The notes beneath the pieces are model-generated. The model was not told where the DNA came from, did no database searches, and saw nothing but the letters and a program-made list of their open reading frames with translations. A stretch of DNA of 64,000 bases from JASGTU01 sp963821815 (GTDB lineage Bacteria > Chloroflexota > Anaerolineae > Caldilineales > Caldilineaceae): the NCBI GenBank assembly GCA_963821815.1, contig CAWGFG010000006.1, positions 744,001 to 808,000 of the forward strand, given 5' to 3'. A program made the translations under genes and the position numbers. Below are positions 62,799 to 64,000 of the stretch, piece after piece (positions within the stretch are counted from its first letter, which is position 1; each line of letters opens with the position of its first letter).

Positions 62799-63800
62799 AT
62801 GACAGAGTTTGAACATGGCATCAAGATCGCAGCACAGATGCCGGCGGAGCCTACAGAACTTGAACTGGCCTTCGTCAAGCAGATGGGCATCGACTACGTA
62901 GTTCTCTGGACAGACGCAGCGCACTCAAGCTACGACTACTATGCCAGCCGTCGCAAGCTGTTCGAAGACGCAGGCCTGAAGATCTACGGCTTCGGTAACT
63001 GGGATGTACACAATGTCGATGCCATTACGCTGAACCTGGAGAACCGAGACGCCAAGGTCGAGCAATACAAGCAGCACCTGCGAGACCTGGGTAAGGCCGG
63101 AATTCCGTACACGACCTATGCGCATATGGCCAACGGCATCTGGAGTACAGAGCGCATGGAAACCCGAGGCGGCGCCAGTGCACGCAGCTTCGACTTAAGC
63201 GTGGCTGATAAGGGCTACTGGCGCGACAAGGTTTACTTCGGCGAACTGACGCACGGGCGCAAATATACGGAAGAAGAAATTTGGGACAACTTCACGTCGT
63301 TTATCCAGGAAGTGGCGCCAGTTGCCGAAGACGCCGACGTGAAAATCGGCATCCATCCGGACGATCCGCCAGTGCCCGAACTGGGCGGTATTCCGCGCTG
63401 CATCTTTGGCAGCTACGACGGCTATGCTCGCGCTATGGAAATCGCGGACAGCCCGAACGTCGGTATCTGCTTCTGCGTAGGTTGCTGGCTTGAAGGCGGC
63501 GACCTTATGGGCAAGGGTCCCGTCGAATCCATTGAAGAGTTCGGCAGCCAAAACAAGATCTTCAAGGTCCACTTCCGCAACGTGCACCAACCGTTGCCGC
63601 ACTTTGTCGAGACCTTTGTGGATGACGGGTACATGAACATGTTCGACATCCTGGAGGCGCTGAAGAGGGTGGACTTCGACGGCGTCATCATCGCGGATCA
63701 CATTCCGACCATGGCGGATGACCCGCGTCTGGGGACCGCCTTTACACTCGGCTATATGAAGGCGCTGCTGGAGCGTGTCAACGCTGTCACTGAAGCATAG
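62799..63800 (+). CDS. Mannonate dehydratase-like (UxuA family) TIM-barrel enzyme
   Basis: A 333-residue protein related to D-mannonate dehydratase, which converts D-mannonate to 2-keto-3-deoxygluconate. Diagnostic wording: KIGIHPDDPPVPELGGIPRC, PNVGICFCVGCWLEGG (the usual Cys/Gly-rich strand), KIFKVHFRNVHQPLPHFVET with two His, and DGVIIADHIPTM near the end. It is shorter than E. coli UxuA (394), like other lineages of the family. ATG at 62799 follows AAAGG by 8 bases; longer in-frame starts overlap the isomerase gene and lack family content. It probably closes the sugar-acid route of this locus. Confidence 0.88.
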   Translation: MTEFEHGIKIAAQMPAEPTELELAFVKQMGIDYVVLWTDAAHSSYDYYASRRKLFEDAGLKIYGFGNWDVHNVDAITLNLENRDAKVEQYKQHLRDLGKAGIPYTTYAHMANGIWSTERMETRGGASARSFDLSVADKGYWRDKVYFGELTHGRKYTEEEIWDNFTSFIQEVAPVAEDADVKIGIHPDDPPVPELGGIPRCIFGSYDGYARAMEIADSPNVGICFCVGCWLEGGDLMGKGPVESIEEFGSQNKIFKVHFRNVHQPLPHFVETFVDDGYMNMFDILEALKRVDFDGVIIADHIPTMADDPRLGTAFTLGYMKALLERVNAVTEA

Positions 63801-63814
63801 CATACGAATACCAA

Positions 63815-63872
63815 CTTCCAGGGAGCCGCATTCTGGCTGCAATCGCGGCGAGTTTGCTACGCTTCCTGGAAG
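63815..63872 (+). terminator. Inverted repeat after the mannonate dehydratase gene
   Basis: CTTCCAGG (63815-63822) and CCTGGAAG (63865-63872) frame a 42-base interior containing a GCCGC/GCGGC pair, 14 bases after the stop codon. Weak terminator candidate with no U run. Nothing else is seen from here to the window end. Confidence 0.35.
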
Positions 63873-64000
63873 CAGATTCACCCGTACGACACAGAGTGAC
63901 GCCGTAGCTGTAATTACTGCTGACTATTCTATAACTTACCATCCCTGCAGTAATGGGATACCGACAAGGGCACTTGACCGCGTCCATTCCGTATGAACCG

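Noticed and set aside
63195..63881. 228-codon open frame on the minus strand
   Set aside because: Antisense to the mannonate-dehydratase-like gene; no recognisable domain.

Overview
The window is a 64 kb piece of bacterial chromosome at roughly 54% GC. It carries about 44 protein genes, one tRNA gene and several decayed genes. The content points to a Chloroflexota bacterium of the Caldilinea/Anaerolineae kind: a BTAD/NB-ARC/TPR regulator, many lipoprotein binding proteins with ABC permeases, large secreted surface proteins whose tails carry a Y-(L/V)-P-G-V motif, and sugar-acid catabolism genes built on LarA, SMP-30 and mannonate dehydratase. The taxonomic call is inference from gene content. 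There is no rRNA, prophage, CRISPR array or intact insertion sequence.

Layout. 0-5 kb: 3' part of a CCA/poly(A) polymerase gene, two tiny membrane-associated proteins, a ferredoxin-NADP reductase and an alpha-alpha toroid protein. 5-11.2 kb: a secreted CAP-domain protein and a peptide-type ABC importer (binding protein, two permeases, no ATPase). 11.4-20.8 kb: an atypical metallo-beta-lactamase-fold protein, a large SARP-like regulator, a BBE-type FAD oxidase preceded by tandem 8-bp repeats at near-helical spacing, a RidA protein and an aromatic-amino-acid-type decarboxylase. 20.8-23.2 kb: remnants of a tyrosine recombinase and of a metallo-hydrolase, plus two small hypothetical genes. 24-32.5 kb: a sugar uptake and catabolism block on one strand (binding protein, two permeases, FGGY kinase, GntR regulator, 2-hydroxyacid dehydrogenase, AroE-like dehydrogenase). 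It ends at a second integrase remnant lying against tRNA-Arg(UCU).

34-46.3 kb: an AI-2E family exporter, a DUF6438-type lipoprotein, a 1280-residue secreted HExxH protease/von Willebrand A/thrombospondin-3 protein, and a lipocalin-like AttH protein convergent with a translationally coupled ABC ATPase/FtsX-type permease pair. 46.6-54.5 kb: an APH-type kinase, an HhH protein resembling only the front of PolX, a cysteine-free family-4-type uracil-DNA glycosylase, an SRPBCC protein, an erythromycin-esterase homologue beside a broken dienelactone hydrolase gene and a cupin, and a possible HPF/RaiA-like protein. 55-58 kb: glycine cleavage proteins T and H (no P) and an orphan binding lipoprotein.

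58-63.8 kb: an amidohydrolase, a LarA-type nickel 2-epimerase, an SMP-30 lactonase, a TIM-barrel isomerase and a UxuA-type mannonate dehydratase. These could form a lactone to gluconate to mannonate to 2-keto-3-deoxygluconate route. This is the most coherent candidate system in the window. The SARP-like regulator, its candidate repeat site and the neighbouring oxidase/decarboxylase genes are the second.
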